This document shows, in pieces, positions 52,686-61,754 of a DNA stretch of 64,000 bases; position 1 is the stretch's first letter; every line of letters begins with the position of its first letter. Source of the DNA: SSC3 sp963769585 (GTDB taxonomy: Bacteria > Actinomycetota > Actinomycetes > Propionibacteriales > Nocardioidaceae). Location of the stretch: contig CAVYMJ010000006.1 in NCBI GenBank assembly GCA_963769585.1, positions 2,046,001 to 2,110,000 of the forward strand. The letters are read 5' to 3'. The position numbers were made by a program, and so were the translations under genes. The notes below the pieces were generated by a model that saw only the letters and a program-made list of their open reading frames with translations, made no database searches and was not told the origin of the DNA.

Positions 52686-54092
52686 TCAGGACTCCTGGGT
52701 GGAGTCCACGCCGTCCGCGGCCGGCTCGTTCTCGGTGTCGGCCTCGTTGACGGGCTCCGGCTCACCGATGGTGCCGTCCGGGCGGAGGTTCTTCAGGTCG
52801 ACCACGTTGCCGGAGGCGTCCTTGACGGTGGCCGCCTCCACGATGCTGGCCAGCGCCTTGCCACGGACGATGTCGCTGACGATCTCAGGGATGTGGTTGT
52901 GGTCCATCATGTGCTTGATGTAGTCGTTCGGGTTCTCGCCGGACTGCTGGGCCCGGCGCAGCATCTCCTGGGTCAGCTCGTTCTGGTCGACGCCGACCTC
53001 TTCCTTCTTGGCCACCTCGTCGAGGATGAACTGCGCCGCGACGGCGTCGCGGACCCGCTTCTCCAGGTCTGCCTCGAACTCGTCGGCCGTCTGCTCCTCC
53101 GAGTCCAGGTACTGCTCCATCGTGGTACCGGTGTACGTCAGCTGCTGCTCGATGTTCTCCCTACGCGCCTTGAGCTCGTCGGCGACCACGCCGTCGGGAA
53201 GGGGAACCTCGACCAGGTCGAGCAACTTCTCCAGGACCGCATCGCGGGCCGCCGCGGCCTGCTCCAGACGCTTGCCGTTCCCCAGCCGGGCGCGCACGTC
53301 CTCAGTGAGCTCTGCCACTGTGTCGAACTCGGACGCAAGCTGGGCGAAGTCGTCGTCCAGCTCGGGGAGCTCCTGCTCCTTGACACCGGTGACCGTCACC
53401 TCGATCTCGACGGCCTCGCCCGTCTGGTCCCCGCCGACCAGGTTGGAGGAGAACGTCTTGGTCTCGCCGGCCGACATGCTCGTCAGCGCCTCGTCGAGAC
53501 CGTCGACCATGCCGCCGCGGCCGACCTGGTAGCTCATCCCGGTGACCTCGGCACCTTCGACGGTCTCGCCGTCCTTGCTGGCCTTGAGGTCGATGACCAC
53601 GAAGTCACCCTCGGCCGCAGGGCGGTCCACGTCCTTCAGCGCGCCGAAGCGGGTGCGGAGGGCCTGGAGCTGCTCCTCGACGTCCTGGTCGGAGACGGCG
53701 ACGTCGTCGACCTGCGCCTCGATCCCGTCGTACGCCGGCAGGGTGACCTCCGGGCGGATGTCGACCTCGGCAGTGAACTCGAGCGCCTCACCGTCCTCGA
53801 ACTTGGTGACCTCGATGTCGGGCTGCGCCAGCGGCTGGAGGTTGTTGCTCTCGAGGGCTTCGAAGTACAGCTTGGGGAGCGCGTCGTTGATCGCCTCGTC
53901 CAGCGCGGCACCGCGGCCGATCTGGCGGTCGATCACGGCGGCCGGAACCTTGCCCTTGCGGAACCCAGGAACGTTGATCTGCTGGGCGATCTTCTTGTAC
54001 GCCGCGTCGAGGCTCGGCTTGAGCTCTTCGAAGGGCACCTCGACGGTGAGCTTTGCCCGCGTGGGGCTCAGAGTCTCGACGGCGCTCTTCAC
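52686..54092 (-). CDS. tig: Trigger factor (ribosome-associated chaperone)
   Basis: 468 residues. The ribosome-binding signature is PGFRKGKVPAAVIDRQIG (about residues 43-60), the FKBP-type PPIase domain lies about 150-245 (DFVVIDLKASKDGETVEGAE) and the C-terminal helical chaperone arms follow. The acidic tail (EPVNEADTENEPAADGVDSTQES) is actinobacterial. First ATG 54092. Upstream of clpP in the same direction, as usual. Confidence 0.96.
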   Translation of the reverse strand: MKSAVETLSPTRAKLTVEVPFEELKPSLDAAYKKIAQQINVPGFRKGKVPAAVIDRQIGRGAALDEAINDALPKLYFEALESNNLQPLAQPDIEVTKFEDGEALEFTAEVDIRPEVTLPAYDGIEAQVDDVAVSDQDVEEQLQALRTRFGALKDVDRPAAEGDFVVIDLKASKDGETVEGAEVTGMSYQVGRGGMVDGLDEALTSMSAGETKTFSSNLVGGDQTGEAVEIEVTVTGVKEQELPELDDDFAQLASEFDTVAELTEDVRARLGNGKRLEQAAAARDAVLEKLLDLVEVPLPDGVVADELKARRENIEQQLTYTGTTMEQYLDSEEQTADEFEADLEKRVRDAVAAQFILDEVAKKEEVGVDQNELTQEMLRRAQQSGENPNDYIKHMMDHNHIPEIVSDIVRGKALASIVEAATVKDASGNVVDLKNLRPDGTIGEPEPVNEADTENEPAADGVDSTQES

Positions 54093-54169
54093 AGGTCATT
54101 CTCCTAGATTCGTGGAACAGGTCATTCGATGTCGTGTGCAAGCGCTCATCGTCCGGCGAAGCGCGCTGG

Positions 54170-54242
54170 TCGGGGCGACAGGACTCGAACCTGCGGTCTC
54201 CTGCTCCCAAAGCAGGCGCGCTAGCCACTACGCTACGCCCCG
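54170..54242 (-). tRNA. tRNA-Pro (anticodon TGG)
   Basis: 73-nt cloverleaf on the leftward strand. The acceptor CGGGGCG/CGCCCCG is perfect, the anticodon stem CCTGC/GCAGG encloses loop TTTGGGA with anticodon TGG, the T-arm is GCAGG TTCGAGT CCTGT and the discriminator is A. CCA is not encoded. It is just upstream of tig. Confidence 0.95.
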
Positions 54243-54341
54243 GTGTTGAACCGCACGGAGTCTAGTTCACCTGGGCGCCTGGCCCCGAATCGTGTTCGAG
54301 GCGGGCACTGTGACACCATGTGACCGGCCATTTCTGGCCGC

Positions 54342-54412
54342 GCGGATGTAGCTCAATGGTAGAGCCTCAGTCTTCCAAACTGATTACGCGGGTTCGATTC
54401 CCGTCATCCGCT
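54342..54412 (+). tRNA. tRNA-Gly (anticodon TCC)
   Basis: Cloverleaf with acceptor GCGGATG/CATCCGC, anticodon stem TCAGT/ACTGA, loop CTTCCAA (anticodon TCC), T-loop GGTTCGATTCC and discriminator T. Unlike the other tRNAs in the window, CCA is encoded (54413-54415). It is divergent from tRNA-Pro by 99 bases. Confidence 0.95.
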
Positions 54413-54420
54413 CCAAGGCG

Positions 54421-55575
54421 TCAACGCCGGTGGAGCAGCAACAACGCCCGGTCGTCGTTCACCGAGTCGAACTTGTCGATGAGCCGCCGGGCCCCATTCT
54501 CGAAGCCGCCTCGAAGCAGCCGCTCACTATGCCCCAGCAGCTTGTCGATGCCCAGCGAGATGTCCCGCGAGGGGGTCTCGACCAGGCCGTCGGTGTAGAG
54601 CAGGAGGGCGTCGCCGTGTTGCAGCCGCCCCACCAGCGGCGTGAAGACGGCGTCCGGAAGCAGCCCGAGGATCGGACCTTCGGTCTCGTGGACGGCCCAG
54701 CGACCGGACCCTGCCCTGAGCTGGACGGCGGGCGGGTGTCCGGCCGACCGGAGCTCGAAGTCTCCGGTGGCCAGGTCCAGCGAGAGATGTACGGCGGTGG
54801 CGAAGCCCTCGCCCCACTCCTGCGCCAGCAGGTACTCGTTTGCCGCGGGCAGGAAACGCTCCGCGGGAAGCGCCCCGAGCAGCCCGCCGAACGCGCCGGA
54901 GAGCAGCAGGGAGCGGGTGCCCGCCTGGACGCCCTTGCCCGAGACGTCGACCACCGCGACCTGGAGCCAGCTGGAGGTCAGCGACCTCGTCGCGACGAAG
55001 AAGTCCCCCGCGAACGACGCCCCGCCGGCCGAGCGCAGCACGCCCTGGGCGTACCAGTCCGACGGGAGCCGCGGGATCTCGGCCTGCTTGGTGATCCGGT
55101 CCCTGAGGTCCACGAGCATGGACTCGCCCCGAAGGCCGGCGACACCGAGCCGCGACCGCCGGAAGGAGGCGAGCATGATGATGAGCCCGATCACGAAGTC
55201 GATCCCGATACCGATCAGGCGTGCCGCATGGAGCTCCTCGCCGAAGGAGAGCACTGCGACCGCCATCGCGCCGACCAGCAGCAACAGCAGGTAGACGACG
55301 TACCAGGGCAGGTGGCGCGGGCCGAGCGCCGCGCTGCCGATCACCATTGGGACCAGGAGGATGCTCGCGGCCACCTGGTCGTAGTTCAGCAGGAGAACCG
55401 CGCAGGCGGCGCCCAGCAGCACCAGGACGGACAGGACCCACGCGTCGGAGTCCCTCATCCGACGCGAGACCCAGTTGAACCGACGACGCAGCAACCGGCG
55501 CGCAGGCTTCACGCGCCGACTCGCGGAGCCGGTGGCAGACACGGGAACGACCCTAGCGGGGGAAGCCCGTGACAT
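54421..55575 (-). CDS. Membrane-bound SpoIIE-type PP2C phosphatase
   Basis: 384 residues. About four membrane helices in residues 45-130 (AWVLSVLVLLGAACAVLLLN; LPWYVVYLLLLLVGAMAVAV), then a short linker and the PP2C SpoIIE domain (about 165-380) with the acidic metal sites GDFFVATRS, VVDVSGKGVQAGTRSLLLSG and LLLYTDGLVE. There is no PAS, GAF or HATPase domain, so the membrane part may be the sensor. Such phosphatases dephosphorylate anti-anti-sigma factors. No such target is adjacent. Confidence 0.87.
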   Translation of the reverse strand: MSRASPARVVPVSATGSASRRVKPARRLLRRRFNWVSRRMRDSDAWVLSVLVLLGAACAVLLLNYDQVAASILLVPMVIGSAALGPRHLPWYVVYLLLLLVGAMAVAVLSFGEELHAARLIGIGIDFVIGLIIMLASFRRSRLGVAGLRGESMLVDLRDRITKQAEIPRLPSDWYAQGVLRSAGGASFAGDFFVATRSLTSSWLQVAVVDVSGKGVQAGTRSLLLSGAFGGLLGALPAERFLPAANEYLLAQEWGEGFATAVHLSLDLATGDFELRSAGHPPAVQLRAGSGRWAVHETEGPILGLLPDAVFTPLVGRLQHGDALLLYTDGLVETPSRDISLGIDKLLGHSERLLRGGFENGARRLIDKFDSVNDDRALLLLHRR

Positions 55576-55615
55576 GCCCGTAGGTCGGGTTTCCTGGGTT
55601 CACACGGACCGCTCG

Positions 55616-56461
55616 CTACCGGCCGGCCCGCTCGCGGCCGGCCCGGGACCGGAACGCGGGCTGGCACCGAGAGCACCAGAACATGTTGCGTCCCACGAGC
55701 ACCTGGGTCCGGATCGTCGAGCCACAGACCAGGCAGGGCAGACCGGTACGGCGATAGGCGTACACCTCTCCTCCGTGGTCGTCCTGCCGTGGCGGGCGGC
55801 CCATAGCCTCCGGCGAGTGTTCGGGCCGGACCGTGTCGATCCGACCCGTCTGTACGCCGTACCCCATCAGCTCGACCAGGTCGTCCCACATGGCTCTGAA
55901 CTGGCCGGAACGCAGGGTACTGCCGGGGCGAAGCGGGTGGGTTCGGTGCCGGAAGAGCACCTCAGCGCGGTAGACGTTGCCCACGCCCGCCAGCACCGCC
56001 TGGTCCATCAGCAGGTCACCGATCGGCCGCTGGCTGTTCCGGATCCGAGACCAGGCCCTGGCCGGGTCCTCGCCGGCGCGTAGCGGGTCGGGTCCGAGCG
56101 TGGCCAGGACCGCCTCGCGGCGTTCGGGGGTGACCAGGTCGCACCGGGTGGCCCCGCGCAGGTCGGCGTACGCCGTGTCGTTGACCAGGCGGAGGCGGAC
56201 CTGGCCGACCGCTGCCCCCGCCGCGCCGGATCTGACGTCGAAGCTGCCGATCAGCCCGAGGTGCACGTGCACCACCCGGTCGCCCTCGAAGTCGACGAAG
56301 AGGTGCTTCCCGGTGGAGTCGGCGGTGAGCAGGTGCGAACCGTCCAGCAGGGCAGCGGAGTCTGCGAAGCGTCCCTGGGGGCTGCTGACCCGGACGGGCC
56401 GCCCTCCGAACGCCTGGTCGAGGTCGTGCGCGAGCCTGCGGAGGGTATGCCCCTCAGGCAT
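55616..56461 (-). CDS. nei2: DNA glycosylase/AP lyase of the Fpg/Nei family (Nei2-type)
   Basis: 281-residue base-excision-repair enzyme. MPEGHTLRR has the N-terminal Pro nucleophile (after Met removal), Glu-3 and the EGHT of Nei-type enzymes. The helix-two-turn-helix MDQAVLAGVGNVYRAEVLF and the zinc finger (CLVCGSTIRTQ, WCSRC) are present. Removes oxidised pyrimidines. Start ATG 56461 is forced by the catalytic N-terminus; it overlaps the rpiB 3' end by 8 bases. Confidence 0.92.
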   Translation of the reverse strand: MPEGHTLRRLAHDLDQAFGGRPVRVSSPQGRFADSAALLDGSHLLTADSTGKHLFVDFEGDRVVHVHLGLIGSFDVRSGAAGAAVGQVRLRLVNDTAYADLRGATRCDLVTPERREAVLATLGPDPLRAGEDPARAWSRIRNSQRPIGDLLMDQAVLAGVGNVYRAEVLFRHRTHPLRPGSTLRSGQFRAMWDDLVELMGYGVQTGRIDTVRPEHSPEAMGRPPRQDDHGGEVYAYRRTGLPCLVCGSTIRTQVLVGRNMFWCSRCQPAFRSRAGRERAGR

Positions 56462-56957
56462 CGCGGCCGAGCGCCGAAGCCGGGAGCGGCGGCAGGTTGC
56501 CGGTCCTCTCGTAGTCGGTGAGCATCCCAACCCGCCGGACGTGTCGCTCCTCGCCCGGGAAGGGTGTGCTCAGGAACACCTCGACGTACCTGGTCAGCTC
56601 CTCGAGCGAGTGCATACGGCCCCCGACGGCGACGACGTTGGCGTCGTTGTGTTCCCGGGCGAGGACCGCGGTCTCCTCGCTCCACACCAGCGCCGAACGT
56701 GCCCCCCGCACCTTGTTCGCGGCGATCTGCTCGCCGTTACCCGAGCCGCCGATCACAACGCCGAGCGCCTCGACGCCGTCCTCGAGGTCCGCCACGACTC
56801 CGGTCGCGGCGCGTAGGCAGAAGACGGGATAGTCGTCGAGCGCGTCGTAGACGAAGGGGCCGTGGTCGACCGGCTCGTAGCCGTTGTCGATGAGCCAGCC
56901 GAGCAGGTGCTCCTTGAGCTCCAGGCCGGCGTGGTCAGAACCAAGGTGAACGCGCAT
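56454..56957 (-). CDS. rpiB: Ribose-5-phosphate isomerase B
   Basis: 167-residue RpiB/LacA/LacB enzyme of the pentose phosphate pathway. The N-terminus MRVHLGSDHAGLELKEHL carries the phosphate-binding SDHAG motif, and GSGNGEQIAANKVRGARSAL contains the GSGxG active-site loop. The usual catalytic Cys position reads VIGGSGNG with Ser/Gly, the mycobacterial type that uses Glu. Downstream overlap with nei2 suggests joint transcription. Confidence 0.94.
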   Translation of the reverse strand: MRVHLGSDHAGLELKEHLLGWLIDNGYEPVDHGPFVYDALDDYPVFCLRAATGVVADLEDGVEALGVVIGGSGNGEQIAANKVRGARSALVWSEETAVLAREHNDANVVAVGGRMHSLEELTRYVEVFLSTPFPGEERHVRRVGMLTDYERTGNLPPLPASALGRDA

Positions 56958-56980
56958 GGCGTGATTGTTCCAGAGCCCGC

Positions 56981-57535
56981 TCAGCGTCCGAGGAGGGCGT
57001 CCAGGCCGACCGCCATCGCGGCCGCCAGCCGGAAGTCCAAGCGCTGGTCGGGAACGCTGACTGTGTAGCGGTCGCGCAGCGACATCTGCCGCTCGCTGGT
57101 CAGCACGACCTTCCCCGAGGCGTTGTCGATGAAGTCGAAGTGGAAGCTGAGCGGGAGGTCGACGAAGCGGCGGATCAACGCGACCGCCTGGTTCCGCTCC
57201 TGGCCGCGCGCCTCCAGGCCCGGAGCGTTGAGGTGGAACGTCGACCGGAGCAGGCTCTTGGCGAAGTCCTTGCGGAAATGCCCGATAGGCGTGCCCTGGC
57301 CGTCGAAGACGTCGTAGCCCGCCCCGACATCCAGGGCCTGGCGTGCCTTGAACGAGAAGACCGGCTCGGTCCTGGCCTCATCCGCGAAGAAGGTGACCTG
57401 CTCCTTGAACGCCATCCGCTTCTGCTGGGCCATGGCCAGGACGCGACCGTCTGGAGCCGAGATCTCGTAACGGTTCACCATCATCGTGAGCTTCTGCTTC
57501 ACGAAGAACTGCGGTACGTACATGGGTGCGGTCAT
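56981..57535 (-). CDS. LURP-one/scramblase-like family protein
   Basis: 184 residues with a tubby-like beta-barrel pattern: MYVPQFFVKQKLTMMVNRYEI at the N-terminus, then MAQQKRMAFKEQVTFFADEA, VFSFKARQALDVGAGYDVFD and GHFRKDFAKSLLRSTFHL. No signal peptide. Bacterial members have no defined function; phospholipid interaction is suggested by family. Start ATG 57535. Stands between metG and rpiB, all leftward. Confidence 0.8.
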   Translation of the reverse strand: MTAPMYVPQFFVKQKLTMMVNRYEISAPDGRVLAMAQQKRMAFKEQVTFFADEARTEPVFSFKARQALDVGAGYDVFDGQGTPIGHFRKDFAKSLLRSTFHLNAPGLEARGQERNQAVALIRRFVDLPLSFHFDFIDNASGKVVLTSERQMSLRDRYTVSVPDQRLDFRLAAAMAVGLDALLGR

Positions 57536-57583
57536 GCTTCGGAGCCTAGGAGGCCCCGACAACCGCGCGCTCCGCGGTGTTGC

Positions 57584-59371
57584 CTAGGACGTCAGGCGGG
57601 CCAGCTCCTCCTCGACCACCGAGGGATCGAGCTTGGTGAAGACCGGCTCGGGCTTGCCGACCGCCGTCCCAGGCACGATCTGGGCTCTCCCCCAGGGACG
57701 GACGCGTGAGTAGTCCCCGGTGATGATCGGGTACGCCGCACCTCCGTCGAGGTCCTCGACCTCCTCGATCACCGGCATCGGGGCCAGGTCGCCGGGGCCG
57801 CCCAGAATCCGGTCGATCGTGTTGGCGGCGTGCGGCAGGAACGGTGACAGCAGGGTGTTGCAGTCGCTGACAGCCTGGGCGGTGACGTGCAGGATGGTGG
57901 CCAGCCGCTCGGGGTCGTCCTTGACCTTCCACGGTTCGGCGTCCGAGACGTACTTGTTCACCTCGGCGACGGTCCGCATCGCTTCGGCAAGGGCCTGCTT
58001 CTGCCGGTGTCGCTCGATCAGGTCGCCGACCGTGTCGAACGCCGTGGCAACCGAGGCGAGCAGGTCCTGCTCGACAGGCGTCAGTACCGTGGCCGCAGGC
58101 AGCTCGCCGAAGTTCTTCGCGATCATGGTGGCGGTCCGGTTGACCAGGTTGCCCCAACCTGCAACGAGCTCGTCGTTGGTACGGCGAACGAACTCCGCCC
58201 AGGTGAAGTCCGAGTCCTGGTTCTCCGGGCCAGCCGCGGAGATGAAGAAGCGCAGCGCGTCGGCCTGGTAGCGGGAGAGCACGTCCCGGACGTAGATGAC
58301 GACCGCCTTGGACGAGGAGAACTTCTTCCCCTCCATGGTGAGGAACTCGCTGGAGACGACCTCGGTGGGCAGGTTGAGTGCGCCGTAAGGCCCAGGCTGG
58401 CCGCCCCGAGACCCGCGGCCGGCGTAGGCGAGGAGCTCGGCCGGCCAGATCTGGCTGTGGAAAGTGATGTTGTCCTTGCCCATGAAGTAGTACGACAGCG
58501 CCTCCGGGTCGCCCCACCACTGACGCCACCGCTCGGGGTCTCCGGTTCGGCGGGCCCACTCGATCGACGCCGACAGGTAGCCGATGACCGCGTCGAACCA
58601 GACGTAGAGACGCTTGGTGGGCTGGTCGCGCCACCCGTCGAGCGGGATGGGGATCCCCCAGTCGATGTCGCGCGTCATCGCTCGTGGCCGGATGTCGTCG
58701 AGGATGTTCTGGCTGAACTTGATGACGTTGGGCCGCCACAGCCCGGTTGCCTCCCGCTCGTCGAGCCACGCCTTGAGCGCCTCGGCCAGGGCAGGAAGGT
58801 CGAGGAAGAAGTGCTGGGTCTCGACGAACTCCGGCGTCTCCCCGTTGATCCGGCTCCGCGGGCTCTTCAGCTCGGTCGGGTCGAGCTGGTTGCCGCAGTT
58901 GTCGCACTGGTCGCCGCGCGCACCGTCGTACCCGCAGATGGGGCAGATGCCCTCGATGTACCGGTCGGGCAGCGTGCGGCCCGTGGACGGCGAGATGGCG
59001 CCGCGGGTCGTCTGCTCGATCATGTAGCCGTTCTCGTGAACGGTGGTGAACATCTCCTGCACCACGGCGTAGTGGTTGCGCGTGGTCGTCCGGGTGAACA
59101 GGTCGTAGGAGAGTCCAAGGGCGACCAGGTCCTCGACGATGACGCGGTTGTTCCTGTCGGCGAGCTCCTGGGGCGAGACGCCTTCGGTGTCCGCGGCCAC
59201 CAGGATCGGCGTGCCGTGCTCGTCGGTGCCCGAGACCATGAGGACGTCGTGCCCGGCCATCCGCATGTATCGGCTGAAGACGTCGGAGGGCACACCGAAA
59301 CCGGCCACGTGGCCGATGTGGCGCGGACCGTTGGCATACGGCCAGGCGACGGCGGACAGGACTCTGCTCAT
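57584..59371 (-). CDS. metG: Methionyl-tRNA synthetase
   Basis: 595-residue class I synthetase. HIGH is in YANGPRHIGHVAGFG (residues 12-26), the KMSKS equivalent is MEGKKFSSSKAVVIY and the zinc knuckle is CPICGYDGARGDQCDNCG. The catalytic and alpha-helical anticodon domains are complete, and no C-terminal tRNA-binding domain follows, as in most actinobacteria. ATG 59371 is the family start. Confidence 0.96.
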   Translation of the reverse strand: MSRVLSAVAWPYANGPRHIGHVAGFGVPSDVFSRYMRMAGHDVLMVSGTDEHGTPILVAADTEGVSPQELADRNNRVIVEDLVALGLSYDLFTRTTTRNHYAVVQEMFTTVHENGYMIEQTTRGAISPSTGRTLPDRYIEGICPICGYDGARGDQCDNCGNQLDPTELKSPRSRINGETPEFVETQHFFLDLPALAEALKAWLDEREATGLWRPNVIKFSQNILDDIRPRAMTRDIDWGIPIPLDGWRDQPTKRLYVWFDAVIGYLSASIEWARRTGDPERWRQWWGDPEALSYYFMGKDNITFHSQIWPAELLAYAGRGSRGGQPGPYGALNLPTEVVSSEFLTMEGKKFSSSKAVVIYVRDVLSRYQADALRFFISAAGPENQDSDFTWAEFVRRTNDELVAGWGNLVNRTATMIAKNFGELPAATVLTPVEQDLLASVATAFDTVGDLIERHRQKQALAEAMRTVAEVNKYVSDAEPWKVKDDPERLATILHVTAQAVSDCNTLLSPFLPHAANTIDRILGGPGDLAPMPVIEEVEDLDGGAAYPIITGDYSRVRPWGRAQIVPGTAVGKPEPVFTKLDPSVVEEELARLTS

Positions 59372-59487
59372 GCGGCGATCCTATTCAGCCAGGTGAGCGC
59401 GTTGATGGCCGGTAGTGGCAGGGTGGACCCCATGGCGATCCAGGACGACATCCGGCGAGCAGCGCTCGTCCGACACCCCGGCGCGCC

Positions 59488-60813
59488 GTGATCGCAGGAC
59501 GCTACTCGCTCGAGCGCGAGATCGGACGTGGCGGGATGGGTGCCGTGTGGCTGGCCCAGGACGAAGTGTTGGGGCGCCAGGTGGCTCTGAAACGGATCGG
59601 GATGTTCCCCGGAGGAGGCTCGCCGGACCTGGTCCGAGCCGAGCGGGAGGCGAAGCTCGCCGCCAAGCTGAACCACCCTCACGTCGTAGCCGTCTTCGAC
59701 TTCGTCACCGACGGCGACGCGCAGTGGCTGGTGATGGAGTACGTCGAGGGGGTCACCCTGGCCGAGCTGTCGAAGCAGCGCGGCGGCCTGCCCGCCGAGG
59801 ACGTGGCACCGATCATCCGGCAGGCAGCCGAGGCGCTCGCGGCCGCGCACGAGGCGGGCATCGTGCATCGAGACGTGAAGCCCTCCAACATCCTGGTGAC
59901 CGAGGACGGGACCGCCAAGCTCGCGGACTTCGGCATCGCCCGGGCTCGCGCCGATGCCACCCTGACCCAGACCGGCATGGTGACGGGGTCCCCCGCGTAC
60001 CTGGCTCCCGAGATCGCCTCGGGCGGCGCAGCTACCGACGCCAGTGACGTGTGGTCCCTGGGCGGAACGCTCTTCCACGCCCTGACCGGCCGCCCGCCGT
60101 ACGACGTGGGCGACAACGTGGTCGGAGCCCTCTACAAGATCGTGCACGAGGAGCCGCCCCGGCTTCCCGGCGCCGGCCGACTCGGCCTGCTGCTCGAGGC
60201 GACGATGGCCACCGATCCGGCACAGCGGTGGTCGATGGCTAAGGTGCGCGACTTCCTCGGCGGAGCCGAAGCCGCGCCGGTGACGCCGCCACTGGTCCAA
60301 CCCAGGGAGCCGGCGCCGACCAGGGTCATCGCGCCCAACCCGATGGCACCGCCGCCTCGGCCTTCACCGGTGCCCTGGATCCTGGTGCCGGTCGCCGTGC
60401 TCGCCATCGTCCTAGGCGCGTGGCTGTTGATGCGAGGAGACGGGGACGGCACGACGCCGCCGGCGAGCAAGCAGACCACCAGCCCCGTGTCGACCGGCGC
60501 GACTGCTCAGGGCATGGTCAGCTTCGTCAGCGACTACGCCAACACGCTCGCCTCGGACCCGCGGGCCGCGTGGGGCCGGCTCACTGCGAAGTTCCAGGCG
60601 GAGAGCGGTGGCCTGGACGACTACATCGCGTTCTGGGACGGCGTCCACGTGATCCGGCTGACCGACGTCCACGCCGACGTGGCGACGATGACGGTCAGCT
60701 ACCACGTGACGTACTCCCCTCCGCGGCCCGGGAAGCTCAAGGAGGACGACGTGACCCTCAGGTTGGTCTACCAGGACGGGAAGTACCTCATCGACGGCGA
60801 GCCAGGCGGCTAG
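59488..60813 (+). CDS. Membrane Ser/Thr protein kinase (PknB-like, without PASTA)
   Basis: 441 residues. The kinase domain (about 1-265) has IGRGGMGAVWLAQD (P-loop), QVALKRIG (Lys), IVHRDVKPSNILV, LADFGIARA and the GSPAYLAPE activation segment. A Pro-rich juxtamembrane stretch is followed by one helix (WILVPVAVLAIVLGAWLLM, about 292-310). The extracellular part of ~115 residues (SFVSDYANTLASDPRAAWG to YLIDGEPGG) looks like a cystatin/SnoaL-type fold rather than PASTA. Start GTG 59488. The signal sensed is unknown. Confidence 0.9.
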   Translation: MIAGRYSLEREIGRGGMGAVWLAQDEVLGRQVALKRIGMFPGGGSPDLVRAEREAKLAAKLNHPHVVAVFDFVTDGDAQWLVMEYVEGVTLAELSKQRGGLPAEDVAPIIRQAAEALAAAHEAGIVHRDVKPSNILVTEDGTAKLADFGIARARADATLTQTGMVTGSPAYLAPEIASGGAATDASDVWSLGGTLFHALTGRPPYDVGDNVVGALYKIVHEEPPRLPGAGRLGLLLEATMATDPAQRWSMAKVRDFLGGAEAAPVTPPLVQPREPAPTRVIAPNPMAPPPRPSPVPWILVPVAVLAIVLGAWLLMRGDGDGTTPPASKQTTSPVSTGATAQGMVSFVSDYANTLASDPRAAWGRLTAKFQAESGGLDDYIAFWDGVHVIRLTDVHADVATMTVSYHVTYSPPRPGKLKEDDVTLRLVYQDGKYLIDGEPGG

Positions 60814-60852
60814 CAGGCGTTGCGCAGGACGCGGCGCGACCCCGCGGAGGCC

Positions 60853-61647
60853 CTAGCGCTTGCGACCCGTGATGAACCGAGCCCGGATCGGCAGCGCTAC
60901 CTCTCCGTTCGTGGCAACGAACTCGCGCAGCGCGGTCCGCGTCTCGTCGACGATCGCCCGGTAGGCCTCTGGCTCCAGGCTGTTCGCTAGGGGGCTGGCC
61001 TGGATCTCGGTATGCACGACGGCGTCCACCGACGGGAACGAGACCGTTCCCAGCAGCGACCTGGTCTCGCCCACCTCGAGGCCTGCGGAGTCCAGCATCA
61101 CGCTGAGTGCCTCAAGATCGCCCTGGGACCAGTAGGTGCCGAGCAGGGCACGCGCCTGCGGCCCGGCGTGTGCAACCACCACGTCCACGAACGGCCGGTA
61201 GCCGGGCTGCTGATCCAGCGTCGCGTAGGTCTGCAGGGCGACCAGACCACCGCGCGCGGTGACACGTGCCATCTCAGAGACCGCGCCCGGGGGGTCGGGA
61301 AAGAAGAAGAGCGCCGACTGGCACAAGGTGGCGTCGAAGACCTCGTCCTCGAACGGCAGCTGTTGCGCGTCCGCCTCACGCCACTCCACGTCTGGATGGT
61401 TCCGCCGGGCGACCTCGAGCATCGCGGGGTTGAGGTCGAGTCCGCAGACCTTACCCGCGTCCCCCACGGCTTGCTTCGCGGCCTTCGCGACGACCCCGGT
61501 CCCGCATGCGACGTCGAGAACCCGCTGGCCGGCGCCAACCCGCGCGCACTGCAGGAGCGGTGCGGTCCACTGCGCGAAGAGCGCCGGCACGAACAGGTCC
61601 TCGTAGGCTTGGGCCTGGTCCAGGGTGAGCTGGAAAGTCTCGGTCAT
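60853..61647 (-). CDS. Class I SAM-dependent methyltransferase (UbiE-like)
   Basis: 264 residues. The SAM site motif I is VLDVACGTGVVAKAA, with motif II GLDLNPAMLEVARRN and motif III EADAQQLPFEDEVFD, then FFFPDPPGAVSEMARVT. The target is unknown. Start ATG 61647 follows GAGGAG at 9 bases; ATGs at 61656 and 61674 are alternatives. Convergent with the kinase and divergent from the LuxR regulator, which may control it. Confidence 0.88.
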   Translation of the reverse strand: MTETFQLTLDQAQAYEDLFVPALFAQWTAPLLQCARVGAGQRVLDVACGTGVVAKAAKQAVGDAGKVCGLDLNPAMLEVARRNHPDVEWREADAQQLPFEDEVFDATLCQSALFFFPDPPGAVSEMARVTARGGLVALQTYATLDQQPGYRPFVDVVVAHAGPQARALLGTYWSQGDLEALSVMLDSAGLEVGETRSLLGTVSFPSVDAVVHTEIQASPLANSLEPEAYRAIVDETRTALREFVATNGEVALPIRARFITGRKR

Positions 61648-61754
61648 GGCACTCATCTCCTCGGGGTTGGTCATCCCAGGCTGGACCTGCCCCGTACCGG
61701 GAACATCGGCCAACGTGCCTATTCGTAGGGACATCGACAGCGCAATCATGGGGC

